64,000 nt of DNA from Tulasnella sp. 424 (taxonomy: Eukaryota; Basidiomycota; Agaricomycetes; Cantharellales; Tulasnellaceae). The stretch covers positions 1 to 64,000 of the forward strand of contig WSUB01000081.1 of the NCBI GenBank assembly GCA_019633425.1, written 5' to 3'. The translations under genes and the position numbers were made by a program. The notes beneath the pieces were generated by a model. That model was not told where the DNA came from and searched no databases. It saw only the letters and a list, made by a program, of their open reading frames with translations. Shown here piece after piece: positions 11,325 through 23,550 of this stretch (positions within the stretch are counted from its first letter, which is position 1; each line of letters opens with the position of its first letter).

Positions 11325-12640
11325 ATGGAGAACAGAAAGCGTACCCTACCCGTATTCGACGCGCATGCCTCTACGGGCACTCTGAAGCCACTCCCTGGTA
11401 AGTTCTCCAGGAACCCAGGTCGGCGACCGGAGGAACGCTTTCTAACGACTTCATTGCAGCGATAGTTTCCATCGAACCCAAGTCGCCTTCTATCAGACGC
11501 TCCCTTTTCGTCACCTTACCAGCGGAACTCATATCCCTCGTCTTCCTCTATGCTCTCTCTGGTGGCATCAACCAGCCTGGGCTCTGGGAGCCTATAAAAC
11601 GCGTTCGCCCTCTTGCATCCATTACCCTGGTTTCTCGAAACTGGTACAACATTGCTACGGGTACTCCCCAGCTATGGTCGACTATCATCGTCACGACTCA
11701 GCGGTGGTTTCCTTCCGAGAATGTCGCCCTGTGGCTAGACAGGGCCAGGAACACCAAGCTCGACGTACACCTCCTGAGCGATAACCCAAAGATTCCCCGC
11801 CTCCAAGTGGAGGTCTGGAAGAAAGCGGTGAAGATGGGGAGGGAGAGAATACGAAGCTTGAACGTGATCGTGGGGGCTGCAGACTGGGCACGGATCACGC
11901 CACTATTTCCAACACATCTCCCCGCCTTGGTATCGGCGAAGTTTTTCATTATGGAGGCCTCGTCCAACGATGGCTTTCTATCCCTTGAGCAGCCGTCTGT
12001 CGAGGCTCCCAAGCTGGAGCAACTGATCACCAATAGTCCGGCTTGCCTCAACTTCGCATTGTGCCCCGCAATGCAGGACCTGGAAATCACGAGATTAGAA
12101 GAGCGCCAGGCCTCGGCTGGAGCGGTTTGGGAGCGAATAAGACGAGTTATAGACAAGACGCCAAAACTTCGCCGGCTCAAGATTAGTTCACAACAGCCTT
12201 CCCTGCTTCCACCGTCCAGCCTCCAAGGTTTCGACCTCCCCAGCCTAAAGACACTCCACTTGGACTTGAAGGGAAGAGTAGCATCGGTGGAATTCCTCTC
12301 GCGTATCTGCGCCCCTGCACTCCATGACATTACAATCACCTCATTTAGTGCCGAAGTACCACCTCCCGAACCTTTCCCCATGATCGACCTTCCCTCTCTT
12401 CGATCCATCCGCCTCACCAATACATCGCTAAGACAATCCATTTGGCTTCTCGATCATATATCATATGAGGGCCAGGGGTTGAGCGGTTCAAAGTTGAAAG
12501 TTGTGGTGGAGATGGATGTCCGCGATGGAAAGGAAGAAGAGACCGACTACGACTCAGTGCGGAGGAGGTTGCGGAAGAAATACGACTTGAGTATAGTCTG
12601 GTCTCCCGGGGTTCCGTATTATACATTGCGGCGCTGGTGA
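11325..12640 (+). CDS. F-box-like protein
   Basis: Two exons, 11325-11397 and 11460-12640, give 417 residues. An F-box-like motif starts about residue 40: LPAELISLVFLYAL, then PLASITLVSRNWYNIA and TPQLWSTI, the usual pattern of basidiomycete F-box proteins. The remainder is leucine-rich with repeats such as LPSLKTLHLDL and LPSLRSIRLTNTSL, consistent with an irregular LRR substrate-binding region. By family knowledge such proteins recruit targets to SCF ubiquitin ligases; the target here is unknown. The start is the first ATG in a clean exon ending in a GTAAGT donor. Confidence 0.85.
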
Positions 12641-12778
12641 TTTATATTATTGTCCGTTTTCCTGATTGGCACTAACTACGATTCGTTGTAATCTTACCAA
12701 TCGAGTCGACCAAGACGCGAATAATTGTCTCACCGGAACATTACTTTGGACGAATAAGGGCTTAGCTGTGACTTACGT

Positions 12779-13110
12779 TTACAAATCTCCCGTCGCATCC
12801 GCGTCGGCTTCCGCTGCCGATGCTACCATCGAATTGCGGTTTGCCGCGTCCTGCGTACCAGGCACCTTGCCCAAAAGCAGATTAACGAGCGTCATGCCAT
12901 TCTCGCTCTTCCACACCACAGCCCGCAATCCAAAGAACGCAACCAAGATTGCGACTGGGGGTTTAATGGTATATATGAACGCCGATAAAGGAGTGGAGGC
13001 GAGTGGAGGCTTCACATCCTTTCACATTCTCAGGGAGGTACGTAGAGGAGCAAGGTTTGGGTCTTTGGAGGCGGACGTGTCTGTGCCATATAAATGCTTT
13101 GTTGCAATTG
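12779..13110 (-). pseudogene. Decayed copy of a small single-span membrane protein
   Basis: Clearly homologous to the intact gene at 17989-18366: shared segments include TFIYTI/AFIYTI, WKS(D/E)NGMTL(I/V)NLLLGK and the downstream Ala/Asp-rich tail. In this copy the codon after the conserved Met of the GMRKD-equivalent segment is TGA (13022-13024), and the start region has lost its ATG and frame. It is therefore a pseudogene unless a downstream start is used. It lies just downstream of the F-box gene and upstream (in coordinates) of the kinase-like tandem copies. Confidence 0.75.
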
Positions 13111-13455
13111 TCTTGTTGCATGGATTATGTAAAGTTAAGCTTGCGATATCACGTTACGATGGCAAGTTTAATCGCTTAAATTTCTCCACGAAGGGGACCC
13201 GGCTTGTCCCTGGTGGTCCAGTCCCTCTCTTCAACTTGACCGCTCGCTCACGCCACATCCCCTGTCCCGAGCAATCCTTCTGCTCCCCCCCCCCCCCGAT
13301 ACGTATGAGACATGTCCCGGCATCCCCTATGGCCCAGTCACAGTGGAACACCGCAGTAGTCCGTCAGCAACGCCTAACGCCGTGGATGTCCGACGCTTCC
13401 CGACTCGTCAAGTTACTCAACCAGTGTACATAGAAATATACAATAATCTCGACAC

Positions 13456-14958
13456 CTAAGTAAACTGTTTGAACCACCAGTCTTTAACCATAAGTCGATC
13501 ATGCCCGACAATGATAGGCGTCCCAGCATCCCCAGGCCAAGTGATATCCTCATTCCGCTGCAATGGATAACACACTTCACCCGACTGACCCGCCCAGTCA
13601 AAGTCGATAACCTTCAAATTCACATTCTGCTCCTTACCCGAGCAAACTGGAGTTTTGTCTGAGTTCACCTCCAGCATTACGTTGTTCGGTCGCAAGTCAC
13701 CGTGCACCACCTTCGCCTCCTCCATCATCATCAAGATACGTGTAAGGGCGGTCCCGATAAGATGCGAATACCGAGTAGCCAAGTCCTTCGACTTAAGAAA
13801 TTCGAATAGCGTCACCCACCCGGATTGTGAGTCGGTAGGGGGACTGAGATATTCCATGATGTACGCAGTGGGAGCGCCCTCCAAAGAGCTTTGGCCATAC
13901 AGCACGGGGGCGACTTGACGCTCTGCAAGTAGTCGGTGGGCTGTTACACCGTAGCCCTTGCCAACGAGTTTGACCAGCTTGTGAGTAGATGAATCTGGCG
14001 GATCTTCGGCAGTGATGAAGAGGAGGTACTGAGGCTGGCTCTCCTCTAGAGGGCGCAAAAATGTCAGACTTCGCTCTGTGTTATCTTCGGTTGTGTATGT
14101 TGTGTAAACCCGGGGCACGCCTGCTGGGTGGGGATTTGGGGTAGCCCCATTGGATCGCGAGCGGGAGCTGAAAAAGATTGCGTTGGGAGACGGACAGAGT
14201 GGATGCGTAAAATCGGCTCACCTGAGGGTATCGAGAGCCTGCTTCAGGGCAAAAAGCTGCCTAGCGAGAGCCTCTTGACGAACGTGTAGACAATCACCGA
14301 ACATGAGGCACGGTTCGACCAAAGGTTCGACGATTGTGGATTTCCCGTCATGGAACCCACCGCAAATCAGGAGCATCGGTCCTTGTGGGGATCGCGTCAG
14401 AATGAGTAACCGTGTCGACATGCAACGCCTACCAAGGACGCAGAGGAGAAACACCGGAACGCCTTGCTCCAAGAGTGAGGAGTCCTTCCCGCGCACTTTC
14501 TCGACGTAGAGTTGGTAAACGCGCGACACTTGCATGTAAACATCGTCTCCTGTACCAGTCTCCAATTTGTCCTCCCGGAGGATGAGTACGACCCCGTTTG
14601 GTTCATACGTCCTACCCGCCTGTCCTGTACGGAGCTCTGTCGGCGCTTCTATACGAACCTCCGAGCGCCATGACAAAAGCGGAAGGATGGGGTCAAGGCA
14701 TTTATCGAACACCTTTCCGCGGTCAGACTCTATGTCGAAATTGTTTGGCATCGCGTGGCATAGGTCGAACGCAGCGTTCATGGCCTTGCGTGCATCTGGT
14801 GTCGAGGGAAGTGGTGTCCTCACTTGTCGTTGAAATTCCCTGAAGACGTTGTCGAGGACGCACAGGGGAAGGCCTTGTTTGTCACTTGGGCGGAAACAAA
14901 GGATGGCAGTAGGCTTTTTCTGCCAGTCGGCCCAGATGGAGGTTAATGTTACCGGCAT
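13456..14958 (-). CDS. Kinase-like (possible CRN/Crinkler-type) protein, copy A, 5'-truncated
   Basis: Two exons, 14222-14958 and 13456-14167, give an open reading of 482 residues. The C-terminal part is kinase-like: AYIMEYL, VVHGDLRPNNVML, VIDFDWAGQSGEVCYP and then WPGDAGTPI. Kinase-like domains with HGDLRPNN and FDWAG are common in fungal Crinkler-like proteins; that assignment is an inference. The N-terminal part (FRPSDKQGLPLCVLDNVFRE and following) is conserved with copy B. Compared with copy B the first exon and the beginning of exon 2 are missing: at about 14945-14960 the coding sequence abuts a copy of the 3' flank of copy B. The junction happens to provide an in-frame ATG (14956-14958), so it may still encode a shortened protein. 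Confidence 0.7.
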
Positions 14959-15095
14959 CCCCTATGGCCCGGTCACAGTAAAACACCACAGTAGTCCATC
15001 AGCAACGCCTAACGCCGTGAATGTCCGACGCTTCCCGACTCGTTGAGTTGCGCATCAGGATTCAGTGTACATAGAATATACAGTAATCACGACAC

Positions 15096-16987
15096 CTAAG
15101 TAAACTTTTTGAACCACCAGCGTTTAACCATAAGCCGATCATGCCCTACAATGATAGGCGTGCCAGCATCCCCAGGCCAAGTGATATCCTCATTCCGCTG
15201 TAATGGATAACACACTTCACCCGACTGACCCGCCCAGTCAAAGTCGACAACCCTTAAATTCACCTCCTGCTCCTCACCCGAGCAAACGGGAGTATCGTCC
15301 GAGTCCACCTCCAACAGGACATTGTTCGGTCGCAAGTCTCCGTGAACCACCTTCGCCTCCTCCATCATCGTCAAGATCCGGTCAAGGGTATTCCAGATAG
15401 CATGCGAATATTGACTAGCTAAGTCGTCCAACTTGAAAAATTTGAACAGCGTCACCCACCCGGATTGTGTGTGGGTAGGGGGGCTGAGATATTCCATGAT
15501 GTACGCAGTGGGAGCGCTCTCCAAAGACTTCTGGCCATACAGCTTGGGGGCGAATTGGCGCTCTGCAAGTAGTCGGTGTGCTCCGACACCGTAGTCCTTG
15601 CCAACGAGTTTGACCAGCCTGTGGGTGGATGAGTCTAGCAGGTCTTCGGCAGCGATGAAGAGGGGATGCTGAGAAAGGCTCTCCTCCATAGTGCGTAAAA
15701 ATGTCAGACTTCGCTCTGTGTTGTCTTCGGTTGTGTATGTTGTGTAAACCCGGGGCACGCCTGCTGGGTGGGGATTTGTGGTAGCCCCATCGGATCGCGA
15801 GCGGGAGCTGAAAAAGATTGCGTTGAGAGACGGACAGAATAGAGGTGGAAAATTGGCTTACCGGAGGGTATCGAAGGCCTGCTTCAAAGCGAAAAGCTTC
15901 CGAGCGAGAGCCTCTTGACGAACGTGTAGACAATCACCGAACATGAGACACGGTTCGACCAGAGGTTCAACGATGGTGGAATTTGTGTCATGGAACCCGC
16001 CACAAATCAGGAGCATCGGTCCTTGTGGGGATAGCGTCAGAATATGAGTAACCGTGTCGAGATGCTGCGCCTACCAAGGACGCAGAGAAGAAACACTGGA
16101 ACGCCTTGCTTAAAGAGTGACGGGTTCTCCTTGCGCACATTTTCGACGTGGAGTTGGTAAGTGCGTGACATTTGCATGTACACATCGTCTCCTGTGCCAA
16201 TCTCCACTTTGTCCTCCCGGAGGATGCGTACCACCCCGCCCAGCTTATAGATCCTGCCCGCCTGTCCCTCCTTCGGCGCTGACGTGTAAGCCTTCTCACC
16301 CCACGACGAATACGGAAGAATGGGGTCAAGGCATCGATCGAACACCCTTCCGCGGTCATACTCCGTGTCAAAATTACTTGGCATCATGTGGCATAGATCG
16401 AACGCAGCGTTCATGGCCTTGCGTGCATCCTCTGTCAAGGGAAGTGGTGCCCTCGCTTGTCGTTGAAATTCCCGGAAGACATGGTCGAGGACGCATAGGG
16501 GAAGGCCTTGTTTGTCACTTGGACGGAAACAAAGGATGGCAGTAGACTTTTGTTGCCAGTCCGCCCAGATGGAGCGTTTAGCGTATAGAGATGGCGGTGG
16601 GATAGGCTTGCCATAGTCAAGGCGCCTTTGGTACTCCTCCGACAATAGACTGAGTTTGTCATTGACATATCCTATTGCTGCTCGAGTTGCCCTGAAAGCC
16701 CCAAAGGGTATGCGCGTCAGAATCACTCATCATATCGAGAGTGACACCTACTGATCGCCGCCTACGGAAAAGGGCTGGTTGAGAACCTTCAGTATAGCCT
16801 CATTGAAATCTTTCTTCACAACATCTCCGAGTGCAACCCGAAGAACCTTGATTTTGTTTCGGAGCGACAAGATCGTTTCAAGGGGGTCCAGCAATGCATT
16901 CACGTCAGTGACGGTTTCGATCAGTTGGTGATTCTTGTTGCCAGTTTCTGTGATTTTGCGCTTTTTAGCCGCACTGGGTGATGCCAT
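15096..16987 (-). pseudogene. Kinase-like (possible CRN/Crinkler-type) gene, copy B, frameshifted
   Basis: Three exons, 16752-16987, 15862-16691 and 15096-15807. The first encodes MASPSAAKKRKITETG with a basic KKRK cluster, then a helical segment. Exon 2 and exon 3 match copy A closely, with VVHGDLRPNNVLLEV and RVVDFDWAGQSGEV in the kinase-like part. Exon 2 carries 2 extra bases relative to copy A near 16040-16046 (AATATGAG against AATGAG), which shifts the frame and gives an early stop at 16037. Exon 2 is 830 nt, which fits the phases only if these 2 bases are removed. The upstream half is intact and the downstream half stays open in the shifted frame, so decay is recent. Confidence 0.75.
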
Positions 16988-17259
16988 AGCGTGGATGGAT
17001 GTAGTTGTAATTTAGAATTTAGACTAAACAGTCGGCCAACTCTACGCTCCCACACCACCGGAGACGGGGGACAAATATCATTCGTGCTCTGACGAGAAGG
17101 TCTACGGAAGTCGCCCCTCACAAGCTTTCCTGTCCGATGAAAAAGGGGCCAAGTTTCTCTGTGATCAGCCTGGGCTAGGTTAGGTTCAAGTCGCGTATTA
17201 TTTACCGGCGGGGACACCTGTCCCGAACGGCGCGACTAGTCGTGATATCGGGTCATTGT

Positions 17260-17695
17260 AGAAATTGATGGGGGTTGAGGGACATCCGGTATTATCGAAA
17301 CACTACAGTATGTAGTATCCGAAACCGGGGAATTACGACGTGGTATTGTCACTGATTTTGACAGCAGTCAGAGATATTTTCCTCTGAACAACGGTTAGAC
17401 CCGCCCGTGTTCTGTGTCGGACGGCGGTTTGAAACTCGAGGACGTTTCCGCCGAGCATCGGAACCCGATGTCGTCCTTAATCTCGCTGGATTCTGATTGG
17501 TGCTTGCTATCCTCTTCCCGATTGCACTTGAGAATCGCTCGGACACGTTCTTCTGGCGGCAGATCCGTGAATGGACGCTCAGCTACTGTCTCGACGCGCT
17601 AAGCGCTTCGTGGACGCTGCGCCGGTTGGCCGCTGCCATTAATGATTTCTCTAGCTCCTCCCTGATTTCTCTCAAAGTGACGTCCATGCCTCTGA
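17260..17695 (-). pseudogene. 3' fragment of the kinase gene at 9359-11029
   Basis: Near-copy of the last exon and 3' flank of the second kinase: DARRKRPRVSNRRPTQNTG is shared exactly and the end reads SDCCQNQ against ADCYSNQ. The preceding coding sequence contains deletions and frame changes, and nothing of the kinase core is present upstream. It sits in the same orientation and, as at the original locus, ahead of a copy of the small membrane-protein gene, which suggests a block duplication. Confidence 0.8.
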
Positions 17696-17988
17696 CAGCA
17701 CCCAGCATTCAGTCTGCGACTCAAAACTCATCGGGACGCGCGACTCTGTCTAAACTGGTTGCTGGCACCTCGTCGGAGCGCACCCGAGCAATGCCTGGTG
17801 GCGGAACAAACATGTTACTTTATATATGACATTGGATGAACGCGAGCTATGCCGGAGGTCGTAGTATAGGTCCGTGCGAAGCTGAGACTAATCGTGCTAG
17901 GAGGGATAATCTGATGAAATGACGGAAAGCGCAATTGTCTCAGAATATTACTTTAGCCGATGAATAAGGACTTGGCTGTGACTTACGT

Positions 17989-18366
17989 TTACATATCTAC
18001 CGTCGCATCCATGTCGGCTTCCGCTGCCGGTGCTGCCATCGGGTTACCGTTTGCCGCGTTCTGCGTACCGGCCCCCTTGCCCAAGAGTAGATTGATGAGG
18101 GTCATGCCATTATCGCTCTTCCACTCCACGGCCCGGAATGCAAAGAACGCAGCCAAGACTGCGGCTGCGATCGAAATGGTATATATGAACGTCGATAAAG
18201 AAGTGTCGGCGAATGGAGGCTTTACGTCCTTTCGCATTCCTGGGGTGGTGCGTGGAGGAGCGAGGTTCGGGTCTTTGAAGGCCGACATGTCTGTGGCGAC
18301 GTCAAAGATGGATGCTTTGTTGTCTTGCTGCACGGGTTGAGGTTGAGCTTGCGATGGAGAAGACAT
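17989..18366 (-). CDS. Small single-span membrane protein
   Basis: Single exon, 125 residues, ATG at 18364-18366. A soluble N-terminus with Gln/Pro (SQAQPQPVQQDN) precedes KDVKPPFADTSLSTFIYT. One hydrophobic span (about 65-82, IAAAVLAAFFAFRAV) follows, then the conserved segment WKSDNGMTLINLLLGKG and an Ala/Asp-rich tail. The same layout, PPF...single span...W...(V/I)NLLLG, occurs at 32617-33252 and in the pseudogene at 12779-13110. I do not recognise a named family. Confidence 0.7.
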   Translation of the reverse strand: MSSPSQAQPQPVQQDNKASIFDVATDMSAFKDPNLAPPRTTPGMRKDVKPPFADTSLSTFIYTISIAAAVLAAFFAFRAVEWKSDNGMTLINLLLGKGAGTQNAANGNPMAAPAAEADMDATVDM

Positions 18367-18823
18367 TGTAGACGACGGCGGCGAGATCGTGGTGGTGGTG
18401 ATGATGGTGGTAATGGTGGTGGTGGTTTTTTCTGGTCGGTGATGCAGCCGGTGACGTCACACCTCGATGCACTCCACGACACGTGCACCTGCTTGCATCG
18501 AGGGAGCAGTGCGACGATTTAGGACAGCAGGAATAGAAATTAGAGCTAAGGAGCGGAAACAACTCTGTACATCGAATACGAAATTTAAGGCCGCATAGTA
18601 GATGAACCAAAAGAATAGAATATCAGGAATCAAACGAGAGTCGAAGCACGGGGGGTGTAGCAAGACAGGTAGAAATCTGGGTATACCGATCTGCGTAAAG
18701 GTATAGTCGAGCTAAAATATGTTCAGATAGGAAAAGAGAGAGAAAGAAAACCAAATCTAACGAGCGGTCTTGAAATGTGTGTAAATCACCAACTTGAACG
18801 GCATGAACGGTCTTGAATCTCCT

Positions 18824-21800
18824 TTACGCCGCCTCTTCCGTCCCTTCTCCATCTTCTTCTAGCACGTTGTGAAGGGGAGCCCCGTGAACGTAGCGGGCAG
18901 GGCTCGGGGTAATCAGCCGGTTGATCGGGTCCTCCATAGGGGGAGGGGGTGCAAAGTCCACTGGGGATGGTGTCCGCTCAGGTGACCCCTCTCCTGGCTT
19001 CAGTTGTGAAGGAGAAGTTGCACCACCCGAACCTGTCCGAACGGGCAGTCGAGACGCCTTGGGTTCATAATGGGCCTTCGCCGCTTCTTCATCCTTCTTT
19101 GCATACATTTCGATGAGAGAGTTGATGCCTCCAGGTTTGCGAGGAGCAGCCACTCGTGGTTTAGGTTCGACTGTTTTCATCTGTTCCGTGGATGAGACTG
19201 CTTGAGGAGGTGCCGGAATTTGTTGAGATTGCGCATAGTAGTTGTCCTGCTCCTCGGTGAGTGCCCTTTCTGTCGAGACCGGAGACATTGTGGGCTCGAA
19301 ATCGCCTTCGTCTTCAACGGAGCCGTAGCTATGTACTCGAGCGGAAGGTTGAACAGGTGCAGGTCCATCGCTCGATTGACTAACCCTAATCTGAGGGCCG
19401 TCAATAACTGAGTGACGCGGCACCTCCATAACCTCCTCTTCGTCCGACTCGGCATAGCTGATATCGTCGTCATAACTGACAGGTCGCATCACGGTGGATG
19501 ATGCTGGTTGGCTGCCATAAGTATGGTCGCGTCTATGGTCGACTAACGCTTGATAACCGGCCGCCGTTTCGTCGCGGCCCAACTCGGGGTCGGAGCGTGG
19601 CCTGTTCAGGCTGGTACGAGGCGTTCGTAGGGAACCTGTCCCGTTAGACACGACAGTTGTCAATGGATGTTGATATCCTCGGTCAGGAGAGGTGGTACCC
19701 CCACTCATAGCCCTGATCCCATTATGCATGGTAGCTTCCTGGTCAGGCATCCTACGATTGCTGTTAACCAAGATATCCACCCACGCATCGTCCTTGCTGT
19801 GTCTCCGTCCGTGTCCACCAGCAACCAGCATTGCACCCGGACCGGCAGATGGACTGTGCTCGCCGCCCGAACTATCCGAGGCGGTCTTGGTCTCAAAGTC
19901 CAAGTCGGGATCGTATTGAGAGGCGATTTTGGATTGCTTTCCTTTGGAAGTCCCGATCTTGAAGCGTGCAAGAGGTGAGCTTGTCTTGTCCTTAGGAGGA
20001 ACCGCAGGGGATATGTCGCGTCGGATGCCGGTCTCGTCTGCGGTAGTAGGGAAGGACAGCTGTCGCCCGCGCCCTGCACCTTCTCCGAACGACGAAGTAG
20101 TGAAAGTCCCTCCTGGTCTCGATGTAACCGAGAAGCTGTTTGATGCTGGGATTCCGGCTCTTCTTATGTCGGGCATTGTTTGGCTTCGGTCCGCTCCAAG
20201 AACCTTGGTCTTCGTTGCTGTTGACTTCAACATCGCATCAAAGTCCGCCTCTCTTTTCCCATCCGGGCTCCTCGGTCTTCCATTATAAGGCTTTCCATTG
20301 AGTGTGGTAGCGGGTTTCCATTTCTTGTCTTTCTTAGGGGTGGTGAACAATCCAACTCCGCCTTTACCGCCCTTCTTAGGGGGGTTGAGAAGCTCGTCTC
20401 GATATTCGCGGGGGACGAATTCCTCGAACAGGAACCATTGGGAAGATGTACGAGGATCAACGGACGAGATGAGGGGTGTTTCGGGAGGTACGTCGTTAGG
20501 ATTAAGAGGGAGTGCCTTGAATTCGATCTGCGACATCATGTCAGCCACGTGCTCTAGGTACATTCATACCCCACAAAGGTAAGATCTCACCAGAGCCCAA
20601 TTAGCCTCTCTAAAGGTACCCTCGCTTCGATCCATCCATCCCGAGCTCCACAACAAATCCCCCCAGCAATGAACGAATCCCTCCTCGATCGTCCACTCCG
20701 GACCTGCGACAGGCGTCGTATCCCAGCCGAATACAGGAAGTGTCTTTTGGGTCTTCTTCAACTTGCGGTGGATCTCCTCTGCGTGGCTGGGCCATGTGTT
20801 GATGGTGGACGCAAGGGGGGTCGAGAACTGCAAGGTGTCGGCAAGATTACTATCGTCGCGCAGGAATCCAAGGTCGTGGAAATCATTCCACGACAGAGTC
20901 GTGCGTTTCGTGCCGCGGTTCTAAAGCATATCCATTAGGAGGAGGAACAAGAAATGATGTCGAGGATTGCACTCACAGCTCTAGCGGCCTCGTTCAGGTC
21001 GAATTGCAATTTGCTCATGTCGGGATCGCTGAATCCTAAATCCTCGAACTCGCCCCACTTCATGTCTGTAAGCGACTTGAAAGGCTTGGGCGCCAGATCC
21101 TCAGTCGAAGTCTTCGAAGTTGCTGCATCATCCAGCGTGAGACCAAAGGAGATATGGCGCGAATTCATCATGCTGGATGGTGGGCTGGAAACGGTACCAG
21201 TATGATAGTCGAGCGAAGACCGAGTGCTGAAGGACGCGAGAGACGGAGCGTGCCCCACTGGAATGTCTAGCCTCTTGCGGTATTCTTCGGCGTATCTGGG
21301 AGGCATCGTCTTGCTTCCGATCCTTTGCCATTCTCTCCTGCCGCCGATGTCGCCTTCATTACCCCAGCTAGCTCCAGTCCTGACCAAGTCTGGCGAGTAC
21401 AGTCGGACGTTTCTCCTAGCGCTGACCACCTTGACTAGCTTGCAGCCGCGACGAGGTTTCTCCAAGTCTTTGAGAGGCGGTATCATCACCGGGTATCCGC
21501 GAATCCAGTCCTTTAACCGGAGCGGCATAGTACTTGCAGAATGCCGAGCCTCCACCTCGACGTTCCGGATGTATGAAAGTATGAGATGTTCTGTAGCGTG
21601 GCTAGATCGGAGATAGGCAGCATAGGTTTGACTGAAGGGTATCGAGTCGGGTCCGAGACCGAAGAGAAGGGGACCAAACAGGGTGGATAATGCGACTGGG
21701 GTTAAGCCGGACTGAGCGGAGTAGGCGGCCAGGCGAGAGAAAATACTGAAAAGTTGAGAGAGAAGGGGGCGGAGAGCAGGTGAGACCATTTCGAGAAAGA

Positions 21801-22652
21801 CGGGGAAATGGGTAGCGGGGAATCGCAAGGCTGTCATTATAAACAGCTATTAGTGCCAACTTTCACAGCAGAAAATCAGGACAACCGAGCGCACCTTCTT
21901 CATCGGATTTCCATTGCACGTATACGTCCCACTCCAGCATTCCTCGCACATAGACACCATTCACCACCCTCATTAACCGGGCTAGACCCCAACGAAGCAC
22001 CATCCCGAGCTCATGTGGACCCGCCAACATTGCATCCTCCCGCCACTTGGCGTCTCCTGTGGGCGCTGAAGGTCGATGGCATGAGCCTAGGAATGACCGG
22101 ACGAGTGAACGGACGCGGTTGCCAGATACGTCGAGCGCTTGCGAAGAAAAGAGCAATGGTGTCGTGAGGGCTGTCCGACATGAGGCCCGTCAGTCAGAAT
22201 TACAACGAGCGCGTATGGAAAAAAAGTGCTTGCATACCCCTGCTGAGAATCTCGTCTCCAACAACGCGAACGAGTCTGTGGACGTCTTCCAGAGACAAGA
22301 TGACCTCATTTTCCGCTGAGAGGTAGCCGTACTCCCGTTCCTGCGGGTCGGGGTCTTTTTTCGGTGGGATATGCAGTGGAACGAAAGCCTCTTGGTGTTG
22401 GGGGACTGGTGGGAGGTCTCCGTACGCTGATAGTAGGTGCGGAGGACCTGGTGCTGAGAGCGTTCGTTTCCTTGACCCTCCTCCACCGGCCTTGCCTTCA
22501 TCCGGGGCTGAAAGCCACTGTCCACCTCCTCCCTCCCCGCCCGCAGGTTGCTGACCTCTCCCGAATTCATCGTAACTGGACTTTGAAGGACCTGCGGGAA
22601 GAGTCGAAGTGTTCTTGCTGGATGTTCGAGAACGACCGAAAAGCGAAACCAT
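18824..22652 (-). CDS. MSB1/Mug8-family (DUF1708) cell polarity protein
   Basis: Five exons, 22238-22652, 21895-22170, 20977-21830, 20591-20920 and 18824-20551; phases agree throughout and give 1200 residues. The N-terminal third matches the MSB1/Mug8 (DUF1708) pattern: YGYLSAENEVILSLEDVHRL, LTTPLLFSSQALDVSGN, MVLRWGLARLMRVVNG, then LTPVALSTLFGPLLFGLG and MPLRLKDWIRGYP. This region has a RhoGAP-like fold. Members such as yeast Msb1 and fission yeast Mug8 act with Cdc42/Rho at sites of polarised growth. The long C-terminal part is low-complexity, with Ser/Pro/Gly and many charged residues, as usual for the family. Intron 4 is only 39 nt (20552-20590); I chose its acceptor to keep frame. No catalytic GAP arginine is claimed. 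Confidence 0.85.
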
Positions 22653-23550
22653 TGAAAGAGATAGAGATGGTCAAGAAGGGGGTATTCCGCCTAAGCGGTG
22701 GGATGTAAAGATGTGGGATCGACTCTTTGTCGTTAGAGAAAAGGGTGAGTGCAGGGTGAAGGTAGCAGCGGGTAACAGCAAAAAAGGCGTCGTTGAAGAG
22801 AGATTGCAGTCCCGTCTGATTACTCCTGTTTGTCAAGGTTCAACGTTGGGGTGCAACTTTGGGCATCTTCCGCGCTCGCGCGTTCGTCGTCCCATCAACG
22901 ACCCCCTCAGCTAGGCCTGCATGTTATATATATATGGATTTCTCTACGACAACTTGGACTAAAAGTTTTGAGCTAATCGACGACGACGGCTGCAAATTTT
23001 TGATGTCGGGAGTTTCGGTTTGCAACCTGTTCCAGTCGTGACGACGGCGTCTTCCATCGTTGCTCAGTCCCTGAGTTCTCAGCGTATCGCCGACTAACGA
23101 CGGAACCCTCCACGTCGAGCATCCCATCCGATGACGTCCGGCAGTAACCGGCGAGGCGTCTACCAGATCAGCATCCCTTTCTCTTCCAAGCGCCCAGATC
23201 ATCTCGAATAGTAGTATATATACGTAACACCAAGACAAAGATCCCAGTAGTCGATCTCCGGCTTTTCGGGAGAATGCTCTGCCAATGGCGCAAAGAGGAA
23301 ACAGATATTCGCGTGCGAGGATGGTTTAAGCTCGTGCTCGAGACTCCGAGACTCGAGTTCGAAGAATTGTTGGGTTGGTGCGCAATCACAACTCACAGAC
23401 CTATGCAGCGTTACGGAAGCGCTCCGAATATTCTCATACCTACTCATCAAGCACCACCAGCTAGTCGTATTGGTCTCTCCTGGTTTTCCCAATCCGGATA
23501 GCAGAGTCTGGTGGAGTGAGAAATAGTCGGAGTTTTCGCCCTCAAGGACC
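22653..23550. other. Intergenic, no gene recognised
   Basis: Open frames exist on both strands but none has a family signature, and I could not build an exon chain with consistent phases. It lies between the 5' end of the MSB1-like gene and the triplicated block, and may hold promoter sequence. Confidence 0.4.

Noticed and set aside
13284..13298. Long C run (also 60365-60380 and a G run near 40495)
   Set aside because: Plain homopolymer tracts in non-coding sequence; worth remembering as possible assembly length errors but not biological features.
22924..23492. Overlapping frames of 70-104 residues
   Set aside because: No family motif, no consistent exon chain, and both strands are equally open.
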